NCBI GenBank assembly: GCA_963780175.1
Contig: CAWAAT010000001.1
Span: 248,001 to 312,000 of the forward strand
DNA: 64,000 nucleotides
Direction: 5' to 3'
DNA from: Brooklawnia sp963780175
GTDB lineage: Bacteria > Actinomycetota > Actinomycetes > Propionibacteriales > Propionibacteriaceae
Part shown: in pieces, positions 15,976 through 25,694 of the stretch
Numbering within the stretch: position 1 is the first letter of the stretch
Layout of the letters: every line of letters begins with the position of its first letter
Program-made: the position numbers and the translations under genes
Notes under the pieces: generated by a model
Told to the model about the DNA's origin: nothing
Database searches by the model: none
What the model saw: the letters and a program-made list of their open reading frames with translations, nothing else

Positions 15976-17139
15976 CTAGTCGCAGAAGCTGAGCACCGCA
16001 TTCTCGTCCACCGTCAGTCCCAGGCCCGGTGACTGTGGGATGGGCAGGTGTCCGTCGACAAGGGCGAACTGCTGGTCGGAGATCTCCTGACGCAACGGGT
16101 TGGGGGACTGGTCGTACTCAAGCGCCGGGTCGTTGACCAGCGGGTGACTGACGTGGGTGTAGGGGATCGGCGGGATGATTGCGATCCCCTGGAGTGCGGT
16201 CGCCAGCGCCACGGCGGATCCCCAGACATGAGGCACGACGCGCACACCACGGGCGGTGGCCAAGGCGAGGATCTTGGTGAATTCCGACAACCCACCGCAG
16301 CACGAGATATCGGGCTGGATGATGGCGGGTCGGCCCTCACAGATGAACCGGTCGAACCCGAACCGGGTGAACTCCGCCTCCCCGCCGGCGATCGGCACGC
16401 TCAGCCGGCGCGTCAGTTCCCGATAGCCGTACAGGTCCTCGGGGACCACCGGCTCCTCGAACCAGCCGATCCGGCACTCCTCCAGAACCCGACCGATCTG
16501 CAGTGCCGTGGGCAGGTTGTAGGCATGATTCGCATCGACCATGAGTTCGGGTTCGTGGCCGATGGCCGACCTGACGGCCCGGACGCGGTCGGCGTCCTGG
16601 GCGACAGTCAGCAGTCCGACCTTCATCTTGGCCGCGGTGAATCCGGCGTCGAAGAAGCCTTCGAACTGGGCGATCAACTCGTCCTGCTGGGCTTGGCTGT
16701 GGGTGGTCTGTCGGTAGTAGCCACCTGTGGCGTAGGCCAGCACTCGCTCGCGCATGGCTCCACCCAGCAACTCGTGAACGGGACGGCCCACCGTGTGGCC
16801 GTAGGCGTCCCACAAGGCGTTGTCAACGGCGCTGATCGCCTCGACGTACGTGCCCTTCTGACCGAAGTCCCGAGTCATCGCGTACATCTTCTCCCAGGCG
16901 GCCGTGGGGTAGAGCTCGCCCATCGCGGTCAGAATCGGCGTCAGGACGTCAGTGACAACGGTGGCGACGGGGGTGGGTGGCCCGTACTGGCCTCCCTCGC
17001 CCCAGCCCACTGCTCCGTCGGTGGTCTCGATGCGCACGAGCAGGCTGTTGCGCGCAGGGAACGGCGCCTGCGAGGAGTAGAACGTCCGTGACCCCAGCTC
17101 AACTCGTGGGATGTAGGTGTCGATGCGTGCGATCCTCAT
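15976..17139 (-). CDS. Enolase-superfamily (mandelate racemase/muconate lactonizing-type) enzyme
   Basis: A 387-residue protein with the capping domain (residues about 1-125) and barrel. Catalytic and metal residues are visible: KMKVG (Lys-x-Lys), DANHAY (metal Asp), WFEEPV (metal Glu), GGEAE (third metal Glu) and PHVWGS (general base His). The Lys-x-Lys plus His arrangement places it in the mandelate racemase subgroup, whose members are mostly sugar-acid dehydratases or racemases. The substrate is unknown. GAGGAG precedes the ATG, and a promoter lies at 17166-17193. Confidence 0.85.
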   Translation of the reverse strand: MRIARIDTYIPRVELGSRTFYSSQAPFPARNSLLVRIETTDGAVGWGEGGQYGPPTPVATVVTDVLTPILTAMGELYPTAAWEKMYAMTRDFGQKGTYVEAISAVDNALWDAYGHTVGRPVHELLGGAMRERVLAYATGGYYRQTTHSQAQQDELIAQFEGFFDAGFTAAKMKVGLLTVAQDADRVRAVRSAIGHEPELMVDANHAYNLPTALQIGRVLEECRIGWFEEPVVPEDLYGYRELTRRLSVPIAGGEAEFTRFGFDRFICEGRPAIIQPDISCCGGLSEFTKILALATARGVRVVPHVWGSAVALATALQGIAIIPPIPYTHVSHPLVNDPALEYDQSPNPLRQEISDQQFALVDGHLPIPQSPGLGLTVDENAVLSFCD

Positions 17140-17165
17140 GGCGTTCTCCTCAGCGTTGGCAGCTG

Positions 17166-17193
17166 ACCCTAGCAGTTGGCGTCGCGGCGTCAG
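17166..17193 (-). promoter_or_regulatory. Promoter of the enolase-superfamily gene
   Basis: CTGACG (17188-17193) and TAGGGT (17166-17171) are separated by 16 bp, ahead of a clear Shine-Dalgarno. The -35 box matches the consensus at four positions. Confidence 0.45.
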
Positions 17194-17233
17194 GATTCAC
17201 CGTGTTGACCCGCGGCTGAGCTAGCGTGGCGCC

Positions 17234-17860
17234 ATGGAGTCTTGGGACAACATGTCACACCACGTTGCTTTGCTGGCCATCAACCCCGAGAGCGGTCGCG
17301 TTCGCCGGCGAACAGACCTTGCACTGGCCACCGCCGGAGGTGCCCTGGCCGAGTTGGCCCTGCAGGAGCGAGTCAGCCTGATCGACAAGCGGGTTCAGGT
17401 TCACGATCCCCGACCGACCGAGGACCCTCTGCTGGACATCATGCTGCGGGTGCTGGCGGAGAAGCCCGGTCAGCGTCCGACGCGGGTGCTGAATGCGGCA
17501 CGCAAGGTCTATCTCAATCAAGCGCTCAGTGAACTGGTCACCAACGGTTGGGTCACGATGACCCCGTCGGCCGGCCCCCTGGGCCCTCGCTATCAGGTGG
17601 TGGACACCGAGCGTCTCGAGCGGGCCCGGCAGGCTGCGTCCGCGGCACTGCGTGACCCGGACGGCGTCCCGGCCCGGGTGGCCTGTCTGGGCGGGCTCGC
17701 CGCGCAGTTGGAGCTGGCGAAGGAACTGGCGCCCGAGCTCACGTGGCGGCAACGCGTGGTGGCGAGGAGCCGGCTGCAGAAACGGGACTGGGTGGTCAAG
17801 GCCATGCACGACGTGATCGCGGCCAGGCAGGCGGCCGTCATTGCGGCGACAAGCTCCTGA
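17234..17860 (+). CDS. GPP34 (GOLPH3-like) family protein
   Basis: A 208-residue protein with the GPP34 hallmark N-terminal region (ALLAINPESGRVRRRTDLALATAGGALAELALQERVSL) and a repeated C-terminal helical region. In eukaryotes GOLPH3 binds phosphatidylinositol 4-phosphate. The actinobacterial members have no settled function. A TAGCGT box lies 6 nt before the ATG, so the mRNA is probably leaderless. It is 3 bp from the convergent trmO. Confidence 0.82.
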   Translation: MESWDNMSHHVALLAINPESGRVRRRTDLALATAGGALAELALQERVSLIDKRVQVHDPRPTEDPLLDIMLRVLAEKPGQRPTRVLNAARKVYLNQALSELVTNGWVTMTPSAGPLGPRYQVVDTERLERARQAASAALRDPDGVPARVACLGGLAAQLELAKELAPELTWRQRVVARSRLQKRDWVVKAMHDVIAARQAAVIAATSS

Positions 17861-17863
17861 ACC

Positions 17864-18537
17864 TCAGCCGACCTGCTGCACCTCGACCACCGACAGCACC
17901 CGGCCGGTGACCGTGAAACGGACGTTGAGACCGGCGAAACCCATGCCGTAGACGCGGTTGGGATCGTCCTGGTAGGCCGGGCGAGGGTCCTCGGCCAGAA
18001 CTCCCAGCAGTGCGCCACGACGATCAGCAGGAATGCGCTCCAGCACATCGTCAGGTATCTGGACCTCGACCCGGTAGTTCGGGTTGGTGGCGGTGAACCC
18101 GGCGGTGACATCAGGGTGCAGGTCGGCGCCCACATAGGGCTTGATGTCAAGAATCGGAGTGCCGTCCATCAGGTCAGCCCCGCCCACCATCAGGACCGGC
18201 CCAAGTTCTGGCCGCACGTCCACCTCCAGCAGCCGGACGCAGGACAACCCGATCGGGTTGGGCCTGAACGGTGACCTCGTGGCGAACACGCCCATCCTGG
18301 TTTCACCACCCAGCCGAGGCGGACGGACTGTTGGGCGACCAGCCCTGGTCGACGGTGCGCGGAGAACTGCCAGATCAACCACAGATGACTGAAGCCGTCC
18401 AGCCCGCGCACCATGTCCGGATTGCGGAACTCGGGTTCGAAGACCACTGAGGCCCGCAACTCGGGCACCAGGCCGGATTGGCGAGGGACGCCGAATTTGG
18501 CGGGGAACTCGCTGCGGATTCTGGCGATGGTGATCAC
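17864..18537 (-). pseudogene. trmO: tRNA (N6-threonylcarbamoyladenosine37-N6)-methyltransferase, two frameshifts
   Basis: Joined frames give a TrmO/YaeB protein of about 225 residues: FGVPRQSGLVPE, LDGFSHLWLIWQFSAH, then RPPRLGGETRMGVFATRSPFRPNPIGLS, the strongest family block, and the C-terminal DPRPAYQDDPNRVYGM. Removing one C (near 18358) and one A (near 18333) restores HVDQGWSPTVRPPRLGG, which fits the family exactly. TrmO methylates t6A37 of tRNA-Thr using SAM. It starts at a GTG. The indels look like sequence errors, not decay. Confidence 0.85.
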
Positions 18538-18594
18538 ACCCTTGATTGTCCTCCCGTTGGGGGAGCCCCTGGTCGAGCCCTTATGGTGGGGCCC

Positions 18595-19495
18595 ATGCTC
18601 AACGCCCTGCTGGTGGTCATGCTGCCGGTTTTCCTGGTGGTCGCCGTCGGCTTCGTGCTCGCTCGCAGCTTCACCATCGACCAGTTGAGCCTCAACAAGG
18701 TTCAGCTCTACGCGTTGACTCCTGCCCTGGCGTACAGCTCGATCATGCGCACCACGGTGCAGATCTGCGGATGTCGCCCAGTTGGCCGCGGGCTACTTCA
18801 TCGTCACGATTGCCGCCGGAGGGTTGGCGGCACTGGTGGCGCGGTTGCTGCCCACTGCCGTCCGCCGTGGGGTGATCGCCTCGGTGATGCTGGGCAACAA
18901 CGGCAACTTCGGGCTGCCGATCGCGCTGCTCGCCTTGGGCCAGCCTGGACTGGACCAGGCGATCGTCATCTTCATGTTCGCGATCGCCATGCTGTGGACG
19001 GTGGGTCCAGCTCTGTTCGGGGCAGCCCTGTCCACGCGAGGGGTGCTGGTGAGTATCATGCGCTTGCCGGTGATCTGGGCGATGGTGTTGGCTGTCACGT
19101 TGCGAATGCTGGACTTCGAGCCACCCCCAGGAATCACCACCGGGGTCGACATGATGGGCCAGGCCTCGGTGCCGATGATTCTCATCGCCCTGGGCATTCA
19201 GCTCGGTTACGCCCGACGGGTGCTCGTCAACGCGACCGTAGTGACCGCCGTCGTGCTGCGCCTGGTCATCGTGCCCCTCATGGGCTGGGGAATCGGTCTG
19301 CTGGTTGGCCTGCGCGGGCTGGAACTGCAGTCGATCGTGTTGGCGTTGTCGATGCCCACCGCCGTCAATGTCTTCCTGCTGGCGCTGGAGTTCCGTCAGG
19401 ACGCCGAGACGGTGGCGAGCGTGGTGGCGGTGTCAACGGTGGTCAGCCTGGTGACGATCAGTCTGGTCGTGGCCAACCTGCCCGTGCTCGCCTGA
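18595..19495 (+). pseudogene. AEC (auxin efflux carrier) family transporter, one frameshift
   Basis: A membrane carrier of about 299 residues once one base near 18765 is removed, after which TTVQI continues as ADVAQLAAGYFIVTIA. It starts LNALLVVMLPVFLVVAVGFVLAR, has about ten hydrophobic segments, and carries the family block SVMLGNNGNFGLPIALLALG. A TATGGT box lies 7 nt before this ATG, supporting a leaderless start here instead of at the ATG at 18583, which overlaps the box. AEC carriers export small organic acids or similar solutes. The substrate is unknown. Confidence 0.82.
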
Positions 19496-19568
19496 CGAAC
19501 AGAAGAACGTGTCGGACTGGTGGTCACGGGCGGCTATGATCCCTGCGACACCCAAATCAGGAGGACTG

Positions 19569-21059
19569 ATGCCACAGATCGGGTTCGACCGAGACAAGTA
19601 CATCAACCTCCAGACCGAACAAATCCTCGCGCGTCGCCGACAGTTCGGCGGCAAGCTGTATCTGGAGTTCGGTGGCAAGCTCTTCGACGACATGCACGCG
19701 GCCCGGGTGCTGCCCGGCTTCACACCGGACAACAAGATCGTCATGCTCGAGAAGCTGGCCCATGAGGTTGAGGTCGTGGTGGTGATCAGTGCCCTCGACC
19801 TGGCCAACAACAAGGTGCGCGCCGACCTCGGCATCCCCTACGACGCCGACGTGTTGCGCCTGATCGACGCCTTCCGCTCCTACGGATTGTTCGTCGGCAG
19901 TGTGGTCATCAGCCAGATCACCGAGGACAACCGGCAGGCCCGCAACTTCAAACGCAAACTGGAGCGCCTCGGGCTGAAGGTCTACCGCCACTTCCCGATC
20001 AAGGGATATCCGAACAACGTCTCGCTGATCGTCAGTGACGAGGGATACGGGCGCAACGAGTACATCGAGACAACCCGCGACCTGGTGGTGGTGACTGCTC
20101 CGGGCCCGGGCAGCGGAAAGATGGCGGCCTGCCTCTCGCAGCTGTACCACGACTACAAGCGGGGGATCACCTCGGGTTATGCGAAGTTCGAGACCTTCCC
20201 GATCTGGAACCTGCCGCTTGACCACCCCGTCAACGTGGCCTACGAGGCGGCCACCGCCGACCTTGACGACGTCAATGTGATCGACCCCTTCCACCTGGCC
20301 GCCTACGGTCAGCAGGTCGTCAACTACAACCGTGACGTCGAGGTCTTTCCTGTCCTCAACCGCCTGTTCGAGCAGATCCTCGGGCACTCGCCCTACAGGT
20401 CGCCCACGGACATGGGCGTCAACATGGTCGGCTACTGCATCAGCGACGACGAGGTCTGTCGGTCTGCCTCCAAGCAGGAAGTCATCAGGCGCTACTACAA
20501 GGCCCTGGTGATGGAGCGACGCGAGGAATTGGAGCCCGCCCAGTCCGACCGGATCGCCCTGCTGATGAGCAGCCTCGGGGTCAGCAGCCAGGACCGACCA
20601 GTGGTGGGTCCCGCCCTCGAGTTGGAGCGACGCACCAAGGCGCCGGCTGCTGCGATCGAGTTGCCCGACGGGCAGATCATCACCGGCAAGACGTCGGCGC
20701 TGCTGGGTGCCTGTTCGGCGATGCTCCTGGACGCCCTCAAGGCGCTGGCCGGGATCGACGATGAGGTGAAACTTCTCGCCCCCGAGGCCATCGGGCCGAT
20801 CCAGACCTTGAAGACCAAACACCTTGGCAGTCGCAACCCCCGCCTGCACACCGATGAGGTGCTCATCGCCCTGTCGGTCAGCGCCAACGCCGACGAGAAC
20901 GCCCGCCGCGCGCTGGCCGAGCTTCACCGACTGCGAGGCTGCGACGTGCACACCACCGTCATCCTCGGCTCCGTGGACGAGGGTATCTTCCGCAACCTCG
21001 GCGTACAGGTCACCAGCGAGCCCATCTATCAGTCGAAGGCGCTCTACAAGAAGCGTTGA
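19569..21059 (+). CDS. DUF1846 (UPF0371) family protein
   Basis: A 496-residue protein typical of the DUF1846 family in length and sequence: GFDRDKYINLQTEQILARRRQFGGKLYLEFGGKLFDDMHAARVLPGF, the nucleotide-loop-like VVTAPGPGSGKMAACLSQ, and FETFPIWNLPLDHPVN. Structures of the family are known but its biochemical role is not. The start has a strong AGGAGG upstream, and a TATGAT -10-like box lies at 19535-19540. The gene stands alone with a hairpin after it. Confidence 0.9.
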   Translation: MPQIGFDRDKYINLQTEQILARRRQFGGKLYLEFGGKLFDDMHAARVLPGFTPDNKIVMLEKLAHEVEVVVVISALDLANNKVRADLGIPYDADVLRLIDAFRSYGLFVGSVVISQITEDNRQARNFKRKLERLGLKVYRHFPIKGYPNNVSLIVSDEGYGRNEYIETTRDLVVVTAPGPGSGKMAACLSQLYHDYKRGITSGYAKFETFPIWNLPLDHPVNVAYEAATADLDDVNVIDPFHLAAYGQQVVNYNRDVEVFPVLNRLFEQILGHSPYRSPTDMGVNMVGYCISDDEVCRSASKQEVIRRYYKALVMERREELEPAQSDRIALLMSSLGVSSQDRPVVGPALELERRTKAPAAAIELPDGQIITGKTSALLGACSAMLLDALKALAGIDDEVKLLAPEAIGPIQTLKTKHLGSRNPRLHTDEVLIALSVSANADENARRALAELHRLRGCDVHTTVILGSVDEGIFRNLGVQVTSEPIYQSKALYKKR

Positions 21060-21073
21060 CGGTTGACCGGCCA

Positions 21074-21089
21074 CCTGGGCCTACCCAGG
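21074..21089 (+). terminator. Hairpin after the DUF1846 gene
   Basis: A perfect 6 bp stem (CCTGGG/CCCAGG) with loop CCTA lies 15 bp after the stop. There is no U-tract. It sits inside an imperfect direct repeat (GTTGAC-x3-CCACCTrGGC) of 29 bp period, at 21062 and 21091. Confidence 0.45.
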
Positions 21090-21117
21090 CGTTGACTGGC
21101 CCACCTAGGCTCAGTCC

Positions 21118-22565
21118 ATGGTGCATCTGGACGCCTTGGGAATCAGCCTCGACGACTCGTTCGCCCGCGCCCTCCCAGAACTCGCGGTTCCCTGGCGGGG
21201 CGACAGCGTCCGAGCTGCCCGCATCCTCGCCATCAACGAGCCGCTGGCCACCGAGCTGGGCCTCGATGTGGACCGGTTGGCTGGCCCGGAGGCACTCGAG
21301 CTGCTGGTGGGCCAGGCCCCCGACGAAGTGCCTACTGTCGCGCTGGCCTACGCCGGCCACCAGTTCGGGGGGTTCGTCCCACGCCTTGGTGACGGACGGG
21401 CCCTGCTGCTCGGGGAGGTCGTCGACGCCCGCGGGCAAGCGCCACGATCTGCACCTCAAGGGGTCGGGACGCACCCCCTTCGCCAGGGCCGGTGACGGCA
21501 AGGCGGCGCTCGGGCCCATGATGCGTGAGTTCATCATCGGTGAGGGGCTGCACGCCCTGGGCATACCCACCACCAGGGCGCTGGCTGTCGTCTCGACCGG
21601 CGAGCCGGTCTGGCGAGAAGGCGAACCCTTACCCGGCGCGGTGCTCTGCCGGGTGGCAGCCAGCCACCTGCGGGTGGGGACCTTCCAGTACGCGGCTGCC
21701 CGCGGCGACGTGGCCCTCGTCAGGCGATTGGCCGACCACGCGATCCAGCGTCACTTCCCGACTTGCGCAGACGCCGAGAACCCCTACCTGCAGTTCCTCG
21801 CCGACGTCGTGGCCGCCCAGGCGTCCCTTGTGGCAGCCTGGATGAACGTCGGATTCATCCACGGGGTGCATGAACACCGACAACATGACGATCTCGGGGG
21901 AGTCGATCGACTTCGGGCCGTGCGCGTTCCTGGACGCCTACAGCCCCGACACCGTCTTCAGTTCGATCGACAGGCAGGGACGCTACGCCTACGGCAACCA
22001 GCCCGCGGTGGCCATCTGGAACCTGGCCCGCCTCGCCGAGACGCTCTTGCCCCTTATCGCCGAAGACCCCGAAGCCGCCATCGAACCGGCCACCGATGTC
22101 GTGCAGGGATTCGTATCGCGCTACGACGAAGCGCTGAACCTGCAGATGGCCATCAAACTCGGGCTGGTGGGTCCCGATCGACCCCTGATCGCCGATCTGC
22201 TGAGGTTGCTCGAGGTGCAGCGGGTCGACTTCACCGGCTTCTTCCGGGCGCTGGCAGCCGGTACCGCCGAAGCGCTGTTCTGGGACCCGGCGCCTCTCCG
22301 GGCCTGGCTGGAACGTCGCGAGCCACTGCTGCCGGTCGACCGATCCGGACTCGCCGAGGCCATGAACCGGGCCAATCCGCTCTACATCCCACGCAATCAC
22401 GTCGTCGAGAACGTCCTGGCTCGCGCCACCGAGGGTGATCTCACCGGACTGACCCACCTGGTGGATGCTTTGAGGCGTCCTTTCGAGGCTCGAGAGGGCC
22501 TCGAGGATCTGGCCGCGCCTGCGCCAGCCGACGCTCCCGCGCATGTCACCTACTGCGGCACCTGA
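21118..22565 (+). pseudogene. selO: SelO-family protein AMPylase (YdiU), two frameshifts
   Basis: Joined frames give a SelO pseudokinase of about 480 residues: AYAGHQFGGFVPRLGDGRALLLGEV, RHDLHLKGSGRTPFARAGDGKAALGPMMREFI, GFIHGVMNTDNMTISGESIDFGPCAFLD. These carry the ATP-site Lys and the metal-site Asn and Asp residues of SelO. One extra base near 21438 and one near 21869 break it. The C terminus ends HVTYCGT, so a cysteine stands where animal SelO has selenocysteine. SelO transfers AMP to protein Ser/Thr/Tyr. A TAGGCT box lies 6 nt before the ATG. Confidence 0.87.
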
Positions 22566-22628
22566 AAGAACCCGTGCAGCGACTGTTCGCCGTCCAGTCA
22601 CCCCGACGGGGCTGGCCCCGCCAGCGGC

Positions 22629-22670
22629 TATAGTCAGGCACCGAGAACCCAGGACAAGGACGGTGCCTGA
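22629..22670 (+). promoter_or_regulatory. -10 box and 10 bp inverted repeat around the MFS ribosome site
   Basis: TATAGT (22629-22634) is a good -10 box. TCAGGCACCG (22634-22643) and CGGTGCCTGA (22661-22670) form a perfect 10 bp inverted repeat with a 17 nt loop that contains the purine-rich ribosome site, and the last base is the A of the ATG. It may be an operator or an mRNA hairpin that gates translation. Confidence 0.55.
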
Positions 22671-23926
22671 TGAACCGGACGACCAGCCCGGTCGGAGGTG
22701 TGCGTCCATGGGTGGTCTGGATCGCAGGCACCTTGGCCTTCTCGGCGGCGATGTTCTCACGTACCTCGTTCGGGGTTGCTGGGCTGGCCGCGGCCGAGCG
22801 GTTCGGCAGCCCCGTTGCCGTGATGAGCGTGTTCGTCATCGTCCAGATGGTCGTCTACGCCGGCATGCAGCTGCCGGCGGGCCTGCTGCTCGATCGACTG
22901 GGCAGCCGGAAGACCATCGCCATCGGGACGGCGATCATGGCCGCGGGCCAGGTGGTGCTCGCGCTCGCAGCAAGCTTCCCGGTTGGCCTGGCCGCCCGCA
23001 TCCTCATCGGTGGGGGAGACGCGATGATCTGGATCTCCGCCATCAGGCTGATCCCGGCATGGTTCGCCCCTGGCCACGTTCCGCTGTTGACCCAGATCAG
23101 TTCGGTATCGGGCCAGTTGGGGCAATGGGCCTCCGCGGTGCCACTGGTCCGGATTCTCACCAACGCCGGCTGGACGCCGGCCTTCCTGACGGTGGCGGGC
23201 GCCTGCGCAGTTGGCACCGTGCTCAACCTGCTCTTCGTGCGGGACGCGCCGCCCGGGGCGGCTCCGATCGTCGGTTCGGGGCCAGGCGGCCTGGCTGGGC
23301 TGCGCGAGGTGATCTCGATGCCGGGAGCTCAACTCGGGTTCTTCCTCCACATGTCGACCAGCTACTTCCCGTTGATCTTCAGCTTCATGTGGGGATTCCC
23401 ATTTCTCACCCGGGGGCAGGGCCTCTCGGACGAGCGGGCAGGTCAGCTGTTCACCGTCTTCGTCGCGGCGGGGATCCTCATCGGGCCGCTCATGGGCGTC
23501 CTGACTCAGCGCTTCCCCCAGCGTCGCACCTACCTGGCGCTCAGTGCCTCGGCTCTCGCCGTCGTGGCGTGGGCGGCGGTGCTCACCTGGCCGGGTTCGG
23601 CTCCCATCGGGCTGTTGGGGGTGCTGGTGGTGTGCCTGGCCGCCTGCTTCCCGGCGTCCAACATTGCCTTCGACATGAACCGCACCTTCGTTCCGGCACA
23701 CCGGATGGGCGCAGGTTCGGGGCTCGTCATCGTCGGGGGGTTTCTGGCTGCGCTGGTCGAGATCGCCGTCATTGGAGCAGTGTTGTCCGTTGTGGGCGGC
23801 CGGGACCCCGCGCCGAACGCATTCCGCGCAGCGATGGCGACCCAGATCGTCCCTTGGCTGTTCGCCGTGACCATGGTGTTGCGGACGCGACGTCGCCTGT
23901 TGGCCGGGGGAGCCGAGCCGCACTAG
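22670..23926 (+). CDS. Major facilitator superfamily transporter
   Basis: A 418-residue, 12-segment MFS protein. The loop 2-3 motif appears as GLLLDRLGSRKTIAIG. Other visible blocks are RTSFGVAGLAAAERFG, ARILIGGGDAMIW, and MWGFPFLTRGQGLSDERAG. It resembles nitrate/cyanate-type and sugar-phosphate-type antiporters, but no substrate can be assigned. A perfect inverted repeat overlaps its ribosome site. Confidence 0.85.
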   Translation: MNRTTSPVGGVRPWVVWIAGTLAFSAAMFSRTSFGVAGLAAAERFGSPVAVMSVFVIVQMVVYAGMQLPAGLLLDRLGSRKTIAIGTAIMAAGQVVLALAASFPVGLAARILIGGGDAMIWISAIRLIPAWFAPGHVPLLTQISSVSGQLGQWASAVPLVRILTNAGWTPAFLTVAGACAVGTVLNLLFVRDAPPGAAPIVGSGPGGLAGLREVISMPGAQLGFFLHMSTSYFPLIFSFMWGFPFLTRGQGLSDERAGQLFTVFVAAGILIGPLMGVLTQRFPQRRTYLALSASALAVVAWAAVLTWPGSAPIGLLGVLVVCLAACFPASNIAFDMNRTFVPAHRMGAGSGLVIVGGFLAALVEIAVIGAVLSVVGGRDPAPNAFRAAMATQIVPWLFAVTMVLRTRRRLLAGGAEPH

Positions 23927-23930
23927 TACG

Positions 23931-25463
23931 TCAGTGCCGGTGGGCGAGGGCGCGGACGGTCTGAATGGTGTCCGCCTGGGCGGCTGATTTGTCGTCGCGG
24001 TAGCGGACCACTCGGGCGAACCGGAGAGCGACCCCACCGGGATAGCGGGTGGAGCGCTGAAGCCCGTCGAAGGCGATCTCAACGACCTGCTCGGGGCGCA
24101 GGTGCACGGTGTACGCGTCGTGCTGGTTGGCCAATTCGTTGAACCGATCGGTCTGCCAGGCCAGCATCTCGTCGGTCATGCCCTTGAACGTCTTGCCCAG
24201 CATCACGAATCCTCCCGTGTCGGGATCGCGGGCGCCCAGGTGGATGTTGGACAGCCGGCCACGGCGTCGTCCGCTGCCCCATTCGGCTGCCAGCACCACC
24301 AGGTCGAGGGTGTGCATGGGCTTCACCTTCACCCAGTCGGCGCCCCGGCGTCCTGCCGCGTAGTGCGCCGCCAGGCTCTTGACCACGACTCCTTCGTGTC
24401 CCTGGTCCAGCACGTGCTTGGCGAACTCGTCTGCCCTCAGGAAATCCGAGGTGACGATCCCTTCGACGACGTACTGTGGCGCCACGACACGCGCGAGACC
24501 CTCTCGCCGCTCGGAGTAGGGGCGATCGATGAGCGGAACGCCGTCCAGCAGCAGGGCATCGAAGAACCACGGGGTCAGCGCCCAAGCCGCTTCTGTGTGC
24601 GTGGCCGAGCTTGACGCGGTCTCCTGGAACAGCCGCGGGCGGCCCGTCTCGTCGATCGACAGCGCCTCACCGTCCAAGATTGCGGTCTCGACCGGCAGGG
24701 CCCGCACGAGGGCTGCCACGTGGGGGAGTCGCGGCGTCAGGTCGTCCAGCGATCGGCTGAAAAGACTCACCTCCTCACCCGACTTGTGCGCCTGGATTCG
24801 AATTCCGTCCAGCTTCGCCTCCACCGCCACTGCGGCGCCGTCGGGGGAGGCCTTCAGGAGTGCCTGGGCCACCGTCGGCGCTGAGGACGCGAGCATCGGA
24901 CGGACCGCCACACCGACGGTGAGGTCGAAGGCCGCGAGCGCAGTTGCTCCGCCCGTCAGCGCCGTCCGGGCGATGGACGGGGTGGAGCCGGCCAGCATGG
25001 ACGCCCGGCGGACGACCTGGGCGGGCACGCCGGATGCGGCGGCCACCGCCTCGAGCAGCAGCCCGTCCAGGGCGCCCTGTCGAAGCTGCCCGGTCATGAG
25101 TGCCGCAAGGTATTGCTGCTCGGACGCGGTGGCTCTGGCCATCAAGTCGGCGAAGATCTGGGTTCGTCGCGTCTGGGAACCGGGGCCGCTCAGCGTGCCG
25201 AGCATCTCAAGGGTTTCGTCGACTTCGCAGACCGTCAGCCCGGGCGCCGACGCTGGCTGGGGCAGTCCCGCCATTGAGCGATACCCGAGCCCGGTGCGCC
25301 GCTGCCGCACTGAGCCGCCCAGGTAGGACGCGGCGATCTCGACCTCAGGGCCGGATGCCGCGCGCAGGGCCTCAGCCAGCACCGACACCTTTGTGAGACG
25401 TGACCTGGTGGCAGCGACCGCTGCTGAGGCGTCCGCCAACTGCTGGAGCAACATGACGTCCAT
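23931..25463 (-). CDS. ATP-dependent DNA ligase (LigB type)
   Basis: A 510-residue ligase with an N-terminal DNA-binding domain (residues 1 to about 200), then nucleotidyltransferase and OB domains. Adenylation Lys is in motif I EAKLDGIRIQ. Other motifs are ETAILDGEAL (III), HEGVVVKSL (IV) and WVKVKP (V). It seals nicks using ATP, in addition to the NAD-dependent replicative ligase expected elsewhere. Length and domain order match actinobacterial LigB. The upstream 231 bp contains an AT-rich patch (about 25500-25530) but no clear consensus promoter. Confidence 0.9.
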   Translation of the reverse strand: MDVMLLQQLADASAAVAATRSRLTKVSVLAEALRAASGPEVEIAASYLGGSVRQRRTGLGYRSMAGLPQPASAPGLTVCEVDETLEMLGTLSGPGSQTRRTQIFADLMARATASEQQYLAALMTGQLRQGALDGLLLEAVAAASGVPAQVVRRASMLAGSTPSIARTALTGGATALAAFDLTVGVAVRPMLASSAPTVAQALLKASPDGAAVAVEAKLDGIRIQAHKSGEEVSLFSRSLDDLTPRLPHVAALVRALPVETAILDGEALSIDETGRPRLFQETASSSATHTEAAWALTPWFFDALLLDGVPLIDRPYSERREGLARVVAPQYVVEGIVTSDFLRADEFAKHVLDQGHEGVVVKSLAAHYAAGRRGADWVKVKPMHTLDLVVLAAEWGSGRRRGRLSNIHLGARDPDTGGFVMLGKTFKGMTDEMLAWQTDRFNELANQHDAYTVHLRPEQVVEIAFDGLQRSTRYPGGVALRFARVVRYRDDKSAAQADTIQTVRALAHRH

Positions 25464-25694
25464 TCTTCTTGCTTGCCGTCAGCGTCGTCCACCCCCCGCT
25501 GAATGACATAATGTAGCTTATCGGACAATAGCGAGACTGGCCCCAAGAGGGGTGCCGGACCAGCACCGCAGTCGGCGCGCGCACTGATACCACAGCTGCC
25601 CGCTGACCATCGTCAGTTCACAGCAGGATTGCTGCCGGGTTGTGGGGCTGTGGAAAGTACCGGAACCCTCAGGGCGGACCCGCAGACTGGGCTC

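Noticed and set aside
22545..22565. Selenocysteine in the SelO C terminus
   Set aside because: The position reads TGC (Cys) in frame and is followed by a normal stop. No in-frame TGA or SECIS-like element is seen.
7286..22565. Programmed +1 frameshifting to explain the split genes
   Set aside because: Shifts occur up to seven times per gene, in both directions and at unrelated sequences, without slippery motifs or stimulatory structures.
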